64,000 nt of DNA. Origin: Planctomycetes bacterium GWF2_41_51 (GTDB taxonomy: Bacteria; Planctomycetota; Phycisphaerae; Sedimentisphaerales; UBA12454). Location of the stretch: the NCBI GenBank assembly GCA_001825665.1, contig MHXZ01000073.1, positions 1 through 64,000 of the forward strand, given 5' to 3'. The first letter of the stretch is position 1; every line of letters starts with the position of its first letter. A program made the position numbers and the translations under genes. Below, piece after piece: positions 20,766 to 31,103 of the stretch. Under the pieces are notes generated by a model. It saw nothing but the letters and a program-made list of their open reading frames with translations. It was not told where the DNA came from and did no database searches.

Positions 20766-21003
20766 TTTCTTCTTCCTTCCCCAAAAAATTACGATTAGAT
20801 TAAATTACGTTAAATTACATTTATGGAAGCGCAGAAGATATGTAGAGCAATTCCCTTTGCTGATGCGGTTTCCTCCCTGCATCTTCTCCGACTCCCGGCT
20901 TTTTAAGGCCGATAACATTGTATCAAAATACGTCGTTTTTGCAAAGAAAAATGATATAAATTATCGTAAGTCTTTGTGTTGTAAAGAATTATATTTATAT
21001 TAT

Positions 21004-23949
21004 CTAAATCGTGTCTCCGATTTCTGTCATCCATTCCTCAGCAAATATGTTAAAATCGGAAAAATCCGTCCTGCCGCTCTGATCAAAATCAGCCTTTTCG
21101 CACCAGTATGGATAATCGCACTCCTCAAGCCACGTTGAAACCAGAACCGCCAAATCATAAAAATCAACTCTGCAATCCTTGACTCCCGGCCATTCTGAAT
21201 TAGCTATATCCGCCCGCGGACACTCTGCATTCGTATTTAATGTCAATTCATAGTTGCCTGCGATTGGCCAATAATATGAATTATAAACTTTGACATAGTA
21301 TCTTCCGCTTACAGGGCATACCCATTCCCCATAAAATTCCATTTCTTCCTTGGCGTTCCTGTCGTACAAGGCTATTTCTAATTCATTTGTAAATATGTCA
21401 ACCCAATACGCTCTGCCTTCGACGGCATCGAAGTAAAACCAGTCTGGCTCAGTTGTTTCCGAGTTGATATGACCGCTCGTTGGAATATTGTTTTTCAGCT
21501 CAACAGGATATTTCATTTCAATGTCAACGTTTTCCAAATCGTCGTACATCATCGACAGCGGCCTGGCGTTTTCGATATTGAACGCTTCCAGCGCAAATGG
21601 ATTTTCAAATCCGAACAATGGCGTAAACGCTCTTACAAATCCCTGCCAGCCCATCGGAACTCCTTCAAGCGTATATTGCCCCGGCTCTGTTATCATAGTA
21701 GAAGCCACAATACTTTCCTCCGGGTCTTCTGCTTCAGTATATGCCTGGATGAAAATAGGGTCTCCTTGATGCCCATCATATTCGATTGTTCCGCTAATAG
21801 ACCCAAGTTCGCCTATCCTTAAGTTAGTATAATTTTCCTCGGAATTATAATTGCCGTATGGGTCGCTTCCTTCGCTTTCAATGATTATAAATCTTCCCGG
21901 AAGATTATCAGGAATAAAACCTTTCCATATTATAAATTCTATACAGTTTTGACCGCGTACTGCCTGGAATTCTCCGAACCAATACCAGTCTTTTTCTCTG
22001 TACGAATTGTCCATATAGTAAACCTCGCCTATAACAGAACCATCGCCATATCGGGTTATTACAAATTTTATACTACACAAGGCCGATGTGTCCTGCGGAA
22101 TATAAGTCATAAAAATGTTAAAGCAGTAGTAGTTATCCATTTGAAAATCATCATAAGTTTCAATCGCTCCAAAAAGAAAACTCTTGTCTGTAGCCATGTA
22201 AACTGTCTTGATATCAGTACCGCTGACTAACTGAAGCTCTTCTATATCCTCATCATCCACTGCATCGCCGCTTGGGTCATTCAATATTATTTGATTGGCC
22301 TGCCAGTCGTCTAAATAGCCATTCAGATATATCGGCTGCTGGTTTTTATAATCCAGATAAATCAGTCCGCTCGGCTGCAAATCGAATTCTTTTTGCCAGT
22401 ATTCCTGAGTCATCTCCGGCACAATTCCTCCAAGCGTCGGGTCATTATCTAATCCATGTCCAAAGGTTCCAATAAACGGGAAATTCCATTCATCGAACAC
22501 CGGCAGCAAATCCCGCGGATTAACAGGATTCGGATATCGTGCAGATGAACCGAAAACAGGATTCAAATCAATTTGTCCATTCTCGACTTCGATGCTTTCA
22601 ATATCTGCCGAAAGATTATTTAATGTCCCGCTCACATTCCCCCAGTATTCGAATGTCGCATTAAGTATATTATTGCCATCTTCGCTCAAAAATCCTTCAA
22701 GATAACCCTGTCTCCACTCGTAGTTTCCATAGTATTCGAATTCAATTTCGATAAATCTCGTTGCTGTGACACCAAACCAGTCGATATCCCACGGCGTAGG
22801 TGTAACACCGTCCGTAAAAGTAAGACTCCCTTCATCACCTTCTATGTCTGTGAAATTATATACCAGCGTTAGTTCGCCAATGTATGCCGAACCTGCATCA
22901 TATATACCGAAAGTCTTGGTTTTTTCCATCGGCAGTTCTGCGACTGTATCGTTCATAATCGAATCGCGGAAAACAACTAATTTTTTCTCAATCTCATCTG
23001 CGATAAATTCATCTTCCATAGCTATATAGAAAAAGTCGTCTTCCTGTTCGTCTTCTTCACCGCGGATGTATTCTACCGAGTCCAGATAATAATTTATGCC
23101 GTTAATCATTTCCTGTTTAATTTGTGCCAGTGCCGCTTTGCCGTCATTTGAATCGCTCGGTGTCGGCAGAACCTTCAAAAAATCAGGATGAGCGGAAAAA
23201 ATATCGTCGCTTATTTTTAAATTGCCGCCGTAATACTTTTCATATAATTTCGCGTTAGGACTGACATACAAATCGTAAGCCGCTTTGTATTCAAGCTGCG
23301 CCTTTATAAACGTCAAAATCCCTTTAAGCATCAGAACTTCGCCGTAATCGACCTCCACCGGCTCCAAAGGATTCTCAAATTCATAATCTATTGCGTGAAA
23401 AATCCTCAATTCATCGGCACTCAAATAAACTCTGAACCTGTTTGTCGGGCTGTCAATTATTGAATCAAGCTCCGCGATTATCGCCTCGATTTCAGGAATA
23501 AAATTTTCTTCTGATATTTTCCGCAAATCGTTAACATCCGGCGCATCATCAGGAATTTCATAATAGTCGTGCTGATTCTTTGTTTCGCTAAATTCGATTC
23601 TCGCAGGCCGGAAATACGGCGCCCAGAATTGTCCCGATATGTTAATCCCGAACTTGTCCATCTGTTCAAAAGCGCTGTCAATATTACCTGCATCATCTTT
23701 TACAACAAGCATTGCCGTTCTTGACAACGCGTGGAAAAATTTCAATTCTCTGCTTGTCTGACAGTCGCCGCATCCTGCATCCTTAAGCCCGTTATCGAAT
23801 GTCTGATATCCGTTTCGTATTCCGTCCAGCGTTCCGTCGAACAACTGTGCTCTTCCTGTTGTTAGATAATTCTCTGCATTACTTGCGAGCAAATTTGAAT
23901 TTATTAAAGCTGTAAATACCAAAAGACAAACTATAATTTTGCGGTACAT
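21004..23949 (-). CDS. Large secreted protein with C-terminal dockerin-like repeats
   Basis: Signal peptide; KDCRVDFYDLAVLVSTWLEECDYPYWCEKADFDQSGRTDFSDFNIFAEEWM. Confidence 0.85.
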   Translation of the reverse strand: MYRKIIVCLLVFTALINSNLLASNAENYLTTGRAQLFDGTLDGIRNGYQTFDNGLKDAGCGDCQTSRELKFFHALSRTAMLVVKDDAGNIDSAFEQMDKFGINISGQFWAPYFRPARIEFSETKNQHDYYEIPDDAPDVNDLRKISEENFIPEIEAIIAELDSIIDSPTNRFRVYLSADELRIFHAIDYEFENPLEPVEVDYGEVLMLKGILTFIKAQLEYKAAYDLYVSPNAKLYEKYYGGNLKISDDIFSAHPDFLKVLPTPSDSNDGKAALAQIKQEMINGINYYLDSVEYIRGEEDEQEDDFFYIAMEDEFIADEIEKKLVVFRDSIMNDTVAELPMEKTKTFGIYDAGSAYIGELTLVYNFTDIEGDEGSLTFTDGVTPTPWDIDWFGVTATRFIEIEFEYYGNYEWRQGYLEGFLSEDGNNILNATFEYWGNVSGTLNNLSADIESIEVENGQIDLNPVFGSSARYPNPVNPRDLLPVFDEWNFPFIGTFGHGLDNDPTLGGIVPEMTQEYWQKEFDLQPSGLIYLDYKNQQPIYLNGYLDDWQANQIILNDPSGDAVDDEDIEELQLVSGTDIKTVYMATDKSFLFGAIETYDDFQMDNYYCFNIFMTYIPQDTSALCSIKFVITRYGDGSVIGEVYYMDNSYREKDWYWFGEFQAVRGQNCIEFIIWKGFIPDNLPGRFIIIESEGSDPYGNYNSEENYTNLRIGELGSISGTIEYDGHQGDPIFIQAYTEAEDPEESIVASTMITEPGQYTLEGVPMGWQGFVRAFTPLFGFENPFALEAFNIENARPLSMMYDDLENVDIEMKYPVELKNNIPTSGHINSETTEPDWFYFDAVEGRAYWVDIFTNELEIALYDRNAKEEMEFYGEWVCPVSGRYYVKVYNSYYWPIAGNYELTLNTNAECPRADIANSEWPGVKDCRVDFYDLAVLVSTWLEECDYPYWCEKADFDQSGRTDFSDFNIFAEEWMTEIGDTI

Positions 23950-24689
23950 TGATATTCCTCCTGTAACTTCGAATTGAAAGTTGTATTTTTGTCGGTCTTT
24001 ACTGAACCGTTCTGCTTAAGTATATATGAATTTCTTATTTTAAAATTATTTTGTTTTATATCCCATTGAGCAAAATTGCTTTCAAGGATACTCCCGTCAC
24101 TGGTTTTAATAATTACATGGCCGCGCAAATCTATGTTGCCGCTTTTGGAAACCGCTGCTCTTTTGCAGCTTATAGAAAGCGTCAAATCATTATCAAAATA
24201 AAACTTGCATTCGAGATTATTCGCACAAGCTTCTGCGACATTGGAAAAGTTAATATTTCCAATATTTAGTTCGTCAGCAGGGCGGGTTATTATTTCCTTT
24301 GTTTCCTCGATTAATTTCTCAGAAGTTTTGTTTTCGGAAAAAGTTTTGTTCTTTTCTGGTGCAGGTGAATATTCATATAATTTAAGCTGCAAATTGTCTA
24401 TTGTAGCCTTATTGTACATTGCCGTCGTAAATGGCCCAATGCTGCTGTTTTCAAGGTCTAAACTGTCGAACGCGATGGCATAAGCAGGTCTCTGGCTGTT
24501 TGGCTCAGTAAATCGTATGCAGCTGAATGCGTCGATATGATTGCCCGCAGGCTGGTTGAAATCAAAAATACCCGGATTTATTTTGAATGCTTGAAAATTG
24601 CTGCTGAAAAAGAATGCGCAGGAAATAAAAACAATCCAGCAAATCAGGATCGTTGCATAGACTATCTTCTTTCTTCTTCCTTTCTCCAT
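23931..24689 (-). CDS. Hypothetical membrane-anchored protein
   Basis: N-terminal TM helix; 252 aa; overlaps the following gene start by 19 nt. Confidence 0.7.
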   Translation of the reverse strand: MEKGRRKKIVYATILICWIVFISCAFFFSSNFQAFKINPGIFDFNQPAGNHIDAFSCIRFTEPNSQRPAYAIAFDSLDLENSSIGPFTTAMYNKATIDNLQLKLYEYSPAPEKNKTFSENKTSEKLIEETKEIITRPADELNIGNINFSNVAEACANNLECKFYFDNDLTLSISCKRAAVSKSGNIDLRGHVIIKTSDGSILESNFAQWDIKQNNFKIRNSYILKQNGSVKTDKNTTFNSKLQEEYQCTAKL

Positions 24690-24752
24690 ATAACTGCCTT
24701 TTTCAAAGGATAATATTCTAAGCGAAAATTAAAGAAAGTCAAGAAAAAAGAC

Positions 24753-25187
24753 TTAATATGTTTTATTTGTCTCGGCCTTACTGATATGCTTTCTTATGAA
24801 TTGTTCTATTGCTGAAACCGCTTGCTCTTTGAATTCCGCCGGGCTTGAAGCTACCCATATCGTAAAGTTATAAAATTCCTGGATATCCGTATTGAGCCAT
24901 TTTCCATTATTATTTAGAAATAAGAGCAGTGTAGTAATAGCAATCCTTTTATTTCCGTTTTGGAACGGATGATTTTTAATCATAAGATAAAACAGTATTG
25001 AGGCTTTTGGAATGACTGCTGGATACAAATGTCTTCCGCCGAACTTTTGAAAAGGCGTCAATAAACAGCTCTCGAGAATATTTGGAAACCTTGTCGTAAA
25101 ATCCGGAATCGGTTCGTCGAATTTAAGAAGTTGCTGCGCAAGACTGAAAGCGATATGCTCCACCTCTTTTACTGTCAGCGGAATCAT
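24753..25187 (-). CDS. Death-on-curing (Doc/Fic fold) family toxin
   Basis: Fic/Doc core motif HPFQNGNKRIAITTLLLFL. Confidence 0.85.
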   Translation of the reverse strand: MIPLTVKEVEHIAFSLAQQLLKFDEPIPDFTTRFPNILESCLLTPFQKFGGRHLYPAVIPKASILFYLMIKNHPFQNGNKRIAITTLLLFLNNNGKWLNTDIQEFYNFTIWVASSPAEFKEQAVSAIEQFIRKHISKAETNKTY

Positions 25188-25438
25188 TATTCAGCCCCCA
25201 GCTTTTTAAGAAGCGGACCGTACTGTTTTACAACTTTCTTAACCGTACGATCGATTTGACTTTTTTTGGTGCTGGAAAGTTCCTTTCCCAGTATATCGTT
25301 TACGGTTTTGTCTGTAATAATGTAAGTTCTGCCAACTTTTTCTGCCGGAATAACCCCTGCTTTTACTTTTTTATATACAGCTATTCGGCTGATTCCTAAT
25401 AGTTTAGCTAATTCCGGTACTGTCAGGTTCTTTTTCAT
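25187..25438 (-). CDS. Helix-turn-helix (excisionase/MerR-like) DNA-binding protein, probable antitoxin
   Basis: LTVPELAKLLGISRIAVYKKVKAGVIPAEKVGRTYII; start/stop overlap with the toxin gene. Confidence 0.8.
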   Translation of the reverse strand: MKKNLTVPELAKLLGISRIAVYKKVKAGVIPAEKVGRTYIITDKTVNDILGKELSSTKKSQIDRTVKKVVKQYGPLLKKLGAE

Positions 25439-25465
25439 AAGGCTATTTAAAATAATAAGTTGTGA

Positions 25466-25521
25466 CGTTAACTGGTTATAAATAAGTTAACCTGTGTTAA
25501 ATATATATATAAAAGTTAACA
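25466..25521. promoter_or_regulatory. Candidate autoregulatory operator of the toxin-antitoxin pair (three GTTAAC boxes)
   Basis: GTTAAC at 25467, 25486 and 25515, plus GGTTA...TAACC inverted repeat, directly upstream of the HTH gene. Confidence 0.5.
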
Positions 25522-25545
25522 TTAAAATAAGCTCTTGTCAATCAA

Positions 25546-26136
25546 TTATTTGTGTAACTTTTCCGAAGATACAATCCTGTAATGTGAGGGATATTTGGAA
25601 TTGAACTCTTTGCTGTGATGAACGACATATTTATTTTCCGCAAGCAGCGAGTTGATATATTTTTTATCTTCCTCGAAATTTGAAAAATCATGTTTTTGCT
25701 TTTCAATTTCCGCCAGAACCCTCGGCCAGATTTTTTTCCATTCCTCAATATCTTCATCGCTAACCGGCTTTGCGCTTTTCACAAACGCCTCAGTAAAATC
25801 CTCCAGCGATATTTTCCCTTCCTTAATGAGTCGCAAATTCACGCGAACATATTTCCCGTTCGGCGGCAGCTCATGAAAATCATAATCCTCGAACTCATTT
25901 GCCTCCGCAATTTCCCGCCCGATATATTCCTTCGCCGAATTTGCATCTCTGATTAGGTGCGCAGGCCCGAAAAATCCCTGAAAAAAAGTTTTATAAATAT
26001 CGACAAGCCTCTGCTCGGGGTATCTCTCAATCTCCTGCTTAATGATTTTCGATAATTTCGCGTCATCACAATATTCGCATGAAATATTCATAAAAATTAA
26101 AGGCAAAATAAATATAAATATTTTTTTAACATCCAT
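25546..26136 (-). CDS. Hypothetical secreted protein
   Basis: N-terminal hydrophobic signal (IFIFILPLIFMNISC); 196 aa ORF. Confidence 0.75.
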   Translation of the reverse strand: MDVKKIFIFILPLIFMNISCEYCDDAKLSKIIKQEIERYPEQRLVDIYKTFFQGFFGPAHLIRDANSAKEYIGREIAEANEFEDYDFHELPPNGKYVRVNLRLIKEGKISLEDFTEAFVKSAKPVSDEDIEEWKKIWPRVLAEIEKQKHDFSNFEEDKKYINSLLAENKYVVHHSKEFNSKYPSHYRIVSSEKLHK

Positions 26137-26262
26137 TAAACACTAAGTTCTAAATGTTTGGAACATTTGAATTTTTGGTAATTCGATATTGTTTCGAGAT
26201 TCGTATTTCGTATTTCGAATTTACTTTAGTCTAACTTTGCCCCTGTAATTTGTCAATCAGGC

Positions 26263-26925
26263 TTATCTCCCGCCGCGTCCGTCCGGCCCGCCCGGCCCTC
26301 CAAAACGTGGCATTTCAATCCCGCGTTCCTGCGCCCGTTTCTGCATCGCTTCACCGAATTGTCTTCGTTGAGCTCTTTGTTCGGGTGTCCCGCGTTCTCT
26401 CATTGCTCTCATCCGTGAGCCATCAACTCTTCTGCCGCCTTGTGCCTGCTGTGCGCGTTCTCTCCGTCTTTGCATATTCGGATCGTTTGCATCTCGTCTC
26501 GGCCTTTCACTTCTCATCTGTTCAAAATTTCCGCGCATCGATTGCATTTCATCAATCAGTTTATCGAGATATGGGGTTTGCTGTTCTTTAGGCAGAGTAA
26601 TATATGTATCGATATGATAGTCTATCAATTTTCTTCCGCTTGCCATCGTGTACATCATCTGCTCGCGCTGTGAAAGTCTCTTATATCTTTCGCTGTTTCT
26701 GTAATCGATTATCTGTTTGGCGTTTTGTTTATCGGGATTCGGCATATTGGCATCATTCCATTCTCTTCTGCGTCTGCCGAATTCATCAGTTTCTTCTCCG
26801 CCTTTGAACATAAGATACATCCCGCCCGATGCAGATAGAACTATAACGGCTATAACAGCGGCAATGATTGCGATTTTTTTTCTATTTGGTTTCGCCTTTT
26901 GAAGTTTTCCGTTTATTGCTGCCAT
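26263..26925 (-). CDS. Hypothetical protein with TM segment and Arg/Gly-rich C-terminus
   Basis: IAIIAAVIAVIVLSASGGMYLMF; RERAQQAQGGRR...GGPGGPDGRGGR. Confidence 0.7.
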   Translation of the reverse strand: MAAINGKLQKAKPNRKKIAIIAAVIAVIVLSASGGMYLMFKGGEETDEFGRRRREWNDANMPNPDKQNAKQIIDYRNSERYKRLSQREQMMYTMASGRKLIDYHIDTYITLPKEQQTPYLDKLIDEMQSMRGNFEQMRSERPRRDANDPNMQRRRERAQQAQGGRRVDGSRMRAMRERGTPEQRAQRRQFGEAMQKRAQERGIEMPRFGGPGGPDGRGGR

Positions 26926-27509
26926 TATTTGTTCCTTTCTCTGTCGCCGATAATATTATCCGCATATAAATACATAAACGAGCCGTTTTCCCATTCATCG
27001 CCTTGTCTTATTTTGCCGTGGAACCCGCTGTAATCATGCATCACATCGACCTCTCCCACAGGAATTTTAATTTGACGTTCGACTCCGCGTCTGTTCCGAA
27101 TAAACGTTATCTCTTTGCTGTTATCGAATCTTATTCCGCCCAGCCGCGTATTATATGCATAGCTTGATCCGTTTTCCCGAAAATATCTCGCTTGCGGATC
27201 CGCAGGGCACTTCAGAGATTCAGGCCCGCTCAAATATTTTTTCATTACTTCACAAAATGGTTTAAGACCCATATCTTTTTCCGAATCTACCGTCCTGCTT
27301 GGTAAATATATCGCATAAGGCATTACATTGCGGTTCTCATCAAGGTACATTCTAAATGATACCGCGCAGCCGTGAAGGTTCTGTTTGCAGCCGACTCTAT
27401 ATGCGCTTCTCCGTGCCGCCTGCAGCGCAGGCATCAATATCCCCATCAAAAGAGCGATTATCGAGAGAACCACCAACAATTCGACCAACGTGAAACCCTT
27501 TTTCTGCAC
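26925..27509 (-). CDS. Type II secretion/prepilin-like protein (N-terminal cleavage/methylation motif)
   Basis: MQKKGFTLVELLVVLSIIALLMGILMPALQAARR. Confidence 0.9.
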   Translation of the reverse strand: MQKKGFTLVELLVVLSIIALLMGILMPALQAARRSAYRVGCKQNLHGCAVSFRMYLDENRNVMPYAIYLPSRTVDSEKDMGLKPFCEVMKKYLSGPESLKCPADPQARYFRENGSSYAYNTRLGGIRFDNSKEITFIRNRRGVERQIKIPVGEVDVMHDYSGFHGKIRQGDEWENGSFMYLYADNIIGDRERNK

Positions 27510-27651
27510 TTTCCCATTCCTAAATAGACTAATTCCAACATTTATAGTGTCATTTTGTTATCAAAAGTAACAGACTAATTGCAAAGACGCTTCAAAACAC
27601 CTGTAAATTGCATTATTTTTTTACAGTGTAAATCCCGTGTTGAGGAGCCTG

Positions 27652-27669
27652 CCCCCGCGCAGGCGGGGG
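27652..27669. repeat. GC-rich palindrome, intergenic
   Basis: CCCCCGC-gcag-GCGGGGG in an AT-rich context. Confidence 0.75.
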
Positions 27670-27702
27670 GTGTCTAAAAAAAAACAGGGTAAATCAGTGT
27701 CT

Positions 27703-29280
27703 CTAAGGTGGAAAAAAACAATGTGCATTCCCTTGATCTTCACGTTCCCATCCCTCCGGCACAAGACTTTTTAAATCAATCTTCTCAAACCTCGTCAATT
27801 CCGGCCCAATCACAACTGCCCCAGGCTGATTTTCCTCTATCATTTTACGCATTTTGCCTAACCCCGCCGTATGAGTCATCTTCCTTTCCTGCTCAGTTAG
27901 CTTATCGCCAACCCTGAATGCAAACGCTCCAGCCGATAGTTCCCGATAAATCTCCCCGCCTCCCTCAATCGCATACAATGGCGTCAATGCAAGAATAGGT
28001 TTCGAATTACCTGCTTTCGTGATGATGTTCTTTGAAATCTTATGAACCCGCATCGGCGTCCACTTTTCAATTTCCCAAATTTTTGAAATTTTCGAAAACG
28101 GTTTTTGTTTGATTGCTGTAAATAACGCAAGCGCGACAAAAACATAAATCCATATCCTCGTGCATTTCAGCGAATAAAAAAGCCCATAAGCCAAACTGAT
28201 AATTATAAAAGCGACTGGTATCCCAAAATATTGTTTCCACATCGTCGGCGGAAAATATGCGATAGCAAACGAAGCAATCACCAGCATCCCCGCAAGCAGG
28301 GAGTTTGCGTCATCTGTAAAAACAATTTTTCGTCTCTTGGCAAAAACATAAACCCACACAACGATTGCGAACAAAATCAAAAACAGAAATTCTCTATTTC
28401 TCATCGTCATGAATGTAAGATAAAATTTGCTGTAAGCAATTCCAAGTTTATGAAGCAATTCGCTGTTGAGTGTTGGTATCGTATAGATGTTAACAAAGAA
28501 AGCCTGCCCGCTGCAAATAATTATCCAAACTGGAACAATACTGAAAACAATCACGCTCCCCAAAAATGCCAAAAATAATTTTTTAAAACTTAAAATTACC
28601 GTGTTAATCCGTGTAAATCCGTGTCTAATAGTATCCGTGTTATTCAGTGTCATTTTCGCAATAACCATCACCATAAAAAATGGAATCACAAATACTGTAG
28701 TCGCTCTCGTCCACACAGCAATCGTCAAAAGCGAACCAATCGCCGCGATTTTCACACAGTTATTCATTTGTTTAGCCGTTGCCGGTACGGCAACGCTGTC
28801 CAATTCTAAAAAAATCCTCAAACTCAAAATAATGCACAGCAATACCAAATCATGGTTCCAGGCAAGTCCCAGCAGATAATTCGAATAAGGGTTGAACACA
28901 AATATCATTGTCCCCGCCAGCCCCGCAAAAATACCTCCAAAGTAGTATTGCCTAAAAATTTTCCTGAAAATACTAAATAGGCAAACAATTATAACTATAT
29001 CGAACACAACCGAAACAATCCTGCCCGCCAGAAGGTAATGCGTCGTCCCGCTTAGTTTATAAATCCCCGCCAGTAAAAGCGGATGATAGGGCAGTTGAGC
29101 AACATACGAAAAATCGCGATAAACCATCAGCCCCTTGCTCAGCAGATACCCGCCCGTGCAGTACATCTGTTCATCGCTCGTCATCGCACGGCTCATACTC
29201 GCCGCAAACAGATAAACAGACAAAAACGCAATCACCGCGCCCGCAAATATATATAGAATTTTTCGATAGTATCTGTCCAC
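27703..29280 (-). CDS. Multi-pass membrane protein, glycosyltransferase (PMT/ArnT-like) type
   Basis: About 10 TM segments; MTSDEQMYCTGGYLLSKGLMVYRDFSYVAQLPYHPLLLAGIYKL typical of the family. Confidence 0.75.
   Translation of the reverse strand: MDRYYRKILYIFAGAVIAFLSVYLFAASMSRAMTSDEQMYCTGGYLLSKGLMVYRDFSYVAQLPYHPLLLAGIYKLSGTTHYLLAGRIVSVVFDIVIIVCLFSIFRKIFRQYYFGGIFAGLAGTMIFVFNPYSNYLLGLAWNHDLVLLCIILSLRIFLELDSVAVPATAKQMNNCVKIAAIGSLLTIAVWTRATTVFVIPFFMVMVIAKMTLNNTDTIRHGFTRINTVILSFKKLFLAFLGSVIVFSIVPVWIIICSGQAFFVNIYTIPTLNSELLHKLGIAYSKFYLTFMTMRNREFLFLILFAIVVWVYVFAKRRKIVFTDDANSLLAGMLVIASFAIAYFPPTMWKQYFGIPVAFIIISLAYGLFYSLKCTRIWIYVFVALALFTAIKQKPFSKISKIWEIEKWTPMRVHKISKNIITKAGNSKPILALTPLYAIEGGGEIYRELSAGAFAFRVGDKLTEQERKMTHTAGLGKMRKMIEENQPGAVVIGPELTRFEKIDLKSLVPEGWEREDQGNAHCFFPP
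28600..28652. repeat. Degenerate tandem CCGTGTnAAT phrase repeat inside a CDS
   Basis: ccgtgttaatccgtgtaaatccgtgtctaatagtatccgtgttattcagtgtcat. Confidence 0.8.
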
Positions 29281-29400
29281 AGAGCTAATTAAAATCTTAT
29301 TAAAAAATAAAGCAATAGAATAATCCTTTGAATGTCATCCTTTATAGATTATAATCCCGCGCCTTGTGATTTAATTATTTACAGTAATGGGGGAAAAAGA

Positions 29401-30735
29401 ATGAACCGGTCAATTTGCAGATTCATTTTACTATTCATCGTAATTTATTTTACTGCTCCAGCTTTCGCGCTCAGACTCGCAGGCAATCCTGCCGAGCTTA
29501 CAACAGACCCTCGCGCATATCCTCATACCATTGCTGATGAATTTGATTTCAGCGGCAGGTTGGTTGTTTGGATTGATTCGAGAGACGATGTAAATTATGT
29601 CCCGCGTGTATATGCCGCCCGTCTTAATGACAATTCCCATACCGAATATCTCATTGATGTTAATGCGTTCAATGCCTCAGCCGTTCGAACCGATGGCGTA
29701 TACATTGCGTATTTCGTGTGGAATGAATCGATGCTGGCCTTGCGTATCGCTGATATCACAGATATTAACAATCCCGTAATCAAAGAAATAGAAATCGCAG
29801 CCTCTTACGTTGACAGTTTTGAAGTTGACAATGGCGTTGTCGTTTTCAAGGAAAACGGAGACGGATATTCCATTCCGTCAGTTATTTCCGCTGTTTCACT
29901 TTCAGACCCGTTTCTGACAAAGCACACTGTAAAAGAATTTCCGTTTAATGACTACAGTTATACGAACATATCCCTCGACTCCAATAGAGTCATCTGGAGC
30001 GGCGAATACTACGATGATGTAAATTATCTTTATTCCAACTACATTGACGTTGCAGACATCACCGACATTGCAAATCCCGTAGTTGCCCGCAATTCCCTTC
30101 CGCAAACCCAGACCGGCGGATACATCGTATGGATAAACGCTTTAGCAGTCTCAGATGATTGGCTCATTGCTCGCGGAAGTTACAACGATACCGATTGCGT
30201 CTTCGGCGTTCACAATTATTACGACCCGCAGAATTGGTCATTTACTATGATAAGACAAATGGATAGCTATAAGGAATTTATCCTGCGAGTTGATGCGCCT
30301 TACGCCGTTTGGGTCGAAAATGATATGCAGCACCCTGAATTTACCGGCCGGCAGATGCAAACACAAAGTCAATCAGTATCATCCGAGCAGGGCATTATTG
30401 TTGGCGCAGTCTTGTTCGATAACGGCAAAACCGTAACTTCAATTATAAAGACCTCTGACCAGAACTGGACTTTAATGGGCGCAGCCGTCAGCGGCGGCAA
30501 AGTCGTCTGGGGTGCTGACTATTTCTATGCTGACCCTGAAACAGAAAGTGCCGAAGAATACCGCGACCTCTTCACAGATACCCTCGAATTGGAATGTGGC
30601 GACAGAGGCTATTCGCTTGCCGATTTGAATCGCGATTGCAAAGTCGATTTTGCCGATTTCGCAATCATGTCAGAACGCTGGCTTGTTTGCACTTTGCCGA
30701 ACGATGAAATCTGTATCGACGGTGAAGTTTATTGA
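29401..30735 (+). CDS. Secreted protein with C-terminal dockerin-like segment
   Basis: Signal peptide MNRSICRFILLFIVIYFTAPAFA; YSLADLNRDCKVDFADFAIMSERWLVC. Confidence 0.85.
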   Translation: MNRSICRFILLFIVIYFTAPAFALRLAGNPAELTTDPRAYPHTIADEFDFSGRLVVWIDSRDDVNYVPRVYAARLNDNSHTEYLIDVNAFNASAVRTDGVYIAYFVWNESMLALRIADITDINNPVIKEIEIAASYVDSFEVDNGVVVFKENGDGYSIPSVISAVSLSDPFLTKHTVKEFPFNDYSYTNISLDSNRVIWSGEYYDDVNYLYSNYIDVADITDIANPVVARNSLPQTQTGGYIVWINALAVSDDWLIARGSYNDTDCVFGVHNYYDPQNWSFTMIRQMDSYKEFILRVDAPYAVWVENDMQHPEFTGRQMQTQSQSVSSEQGIIVGAVLFDNGKTVTSIIKTSDQNWTLMGAAVSGGKVVWGADYFYADPETESAEEYRDLFTDTLELECGDRGYSLADLNRDCKVDFADFAIMSERWLVCTLPNDEICIDGEVY

Positions 30736-31103
30736 TATTTTCCAGGTCAGAAATTTAACATCATATCAGTTAAAACATAAAACCATGGATTTACAAAAAT
30801 AAATCTTTTAATTAACGTTTCAACAGCCTCCTTTTATGTATTATCCTTTCCCCGCTGCCAGATATTGGCTATTGCAAAAAAAAATATTTGCATTCTCTTT
30901 TCTATTAGATAGAACTTTATCTAAGTAGTGAGAAAACTTGTGCAACCCTTAGACCGCCTGAGACTCAGCAGTGATTTATTTGTACTCTCACTCGGCAGCC
31001 TGCTCCTGCGAAAGCACCGATGGCTATAATAAAATTATCTCTATGGCCTCTGTGACCTCTGTGGCAAACAAATAAAACCTGCTCTGTGGCGATTTTCTTT
31101 TTA

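Noticed and set aside
30937-30960. TTGCACAAGTTTTC (minus) as a copy of the same module near the TerS/ParB genes
   Set aside because: It deviates in the core, lies downstream of the operon and lacks the second box.
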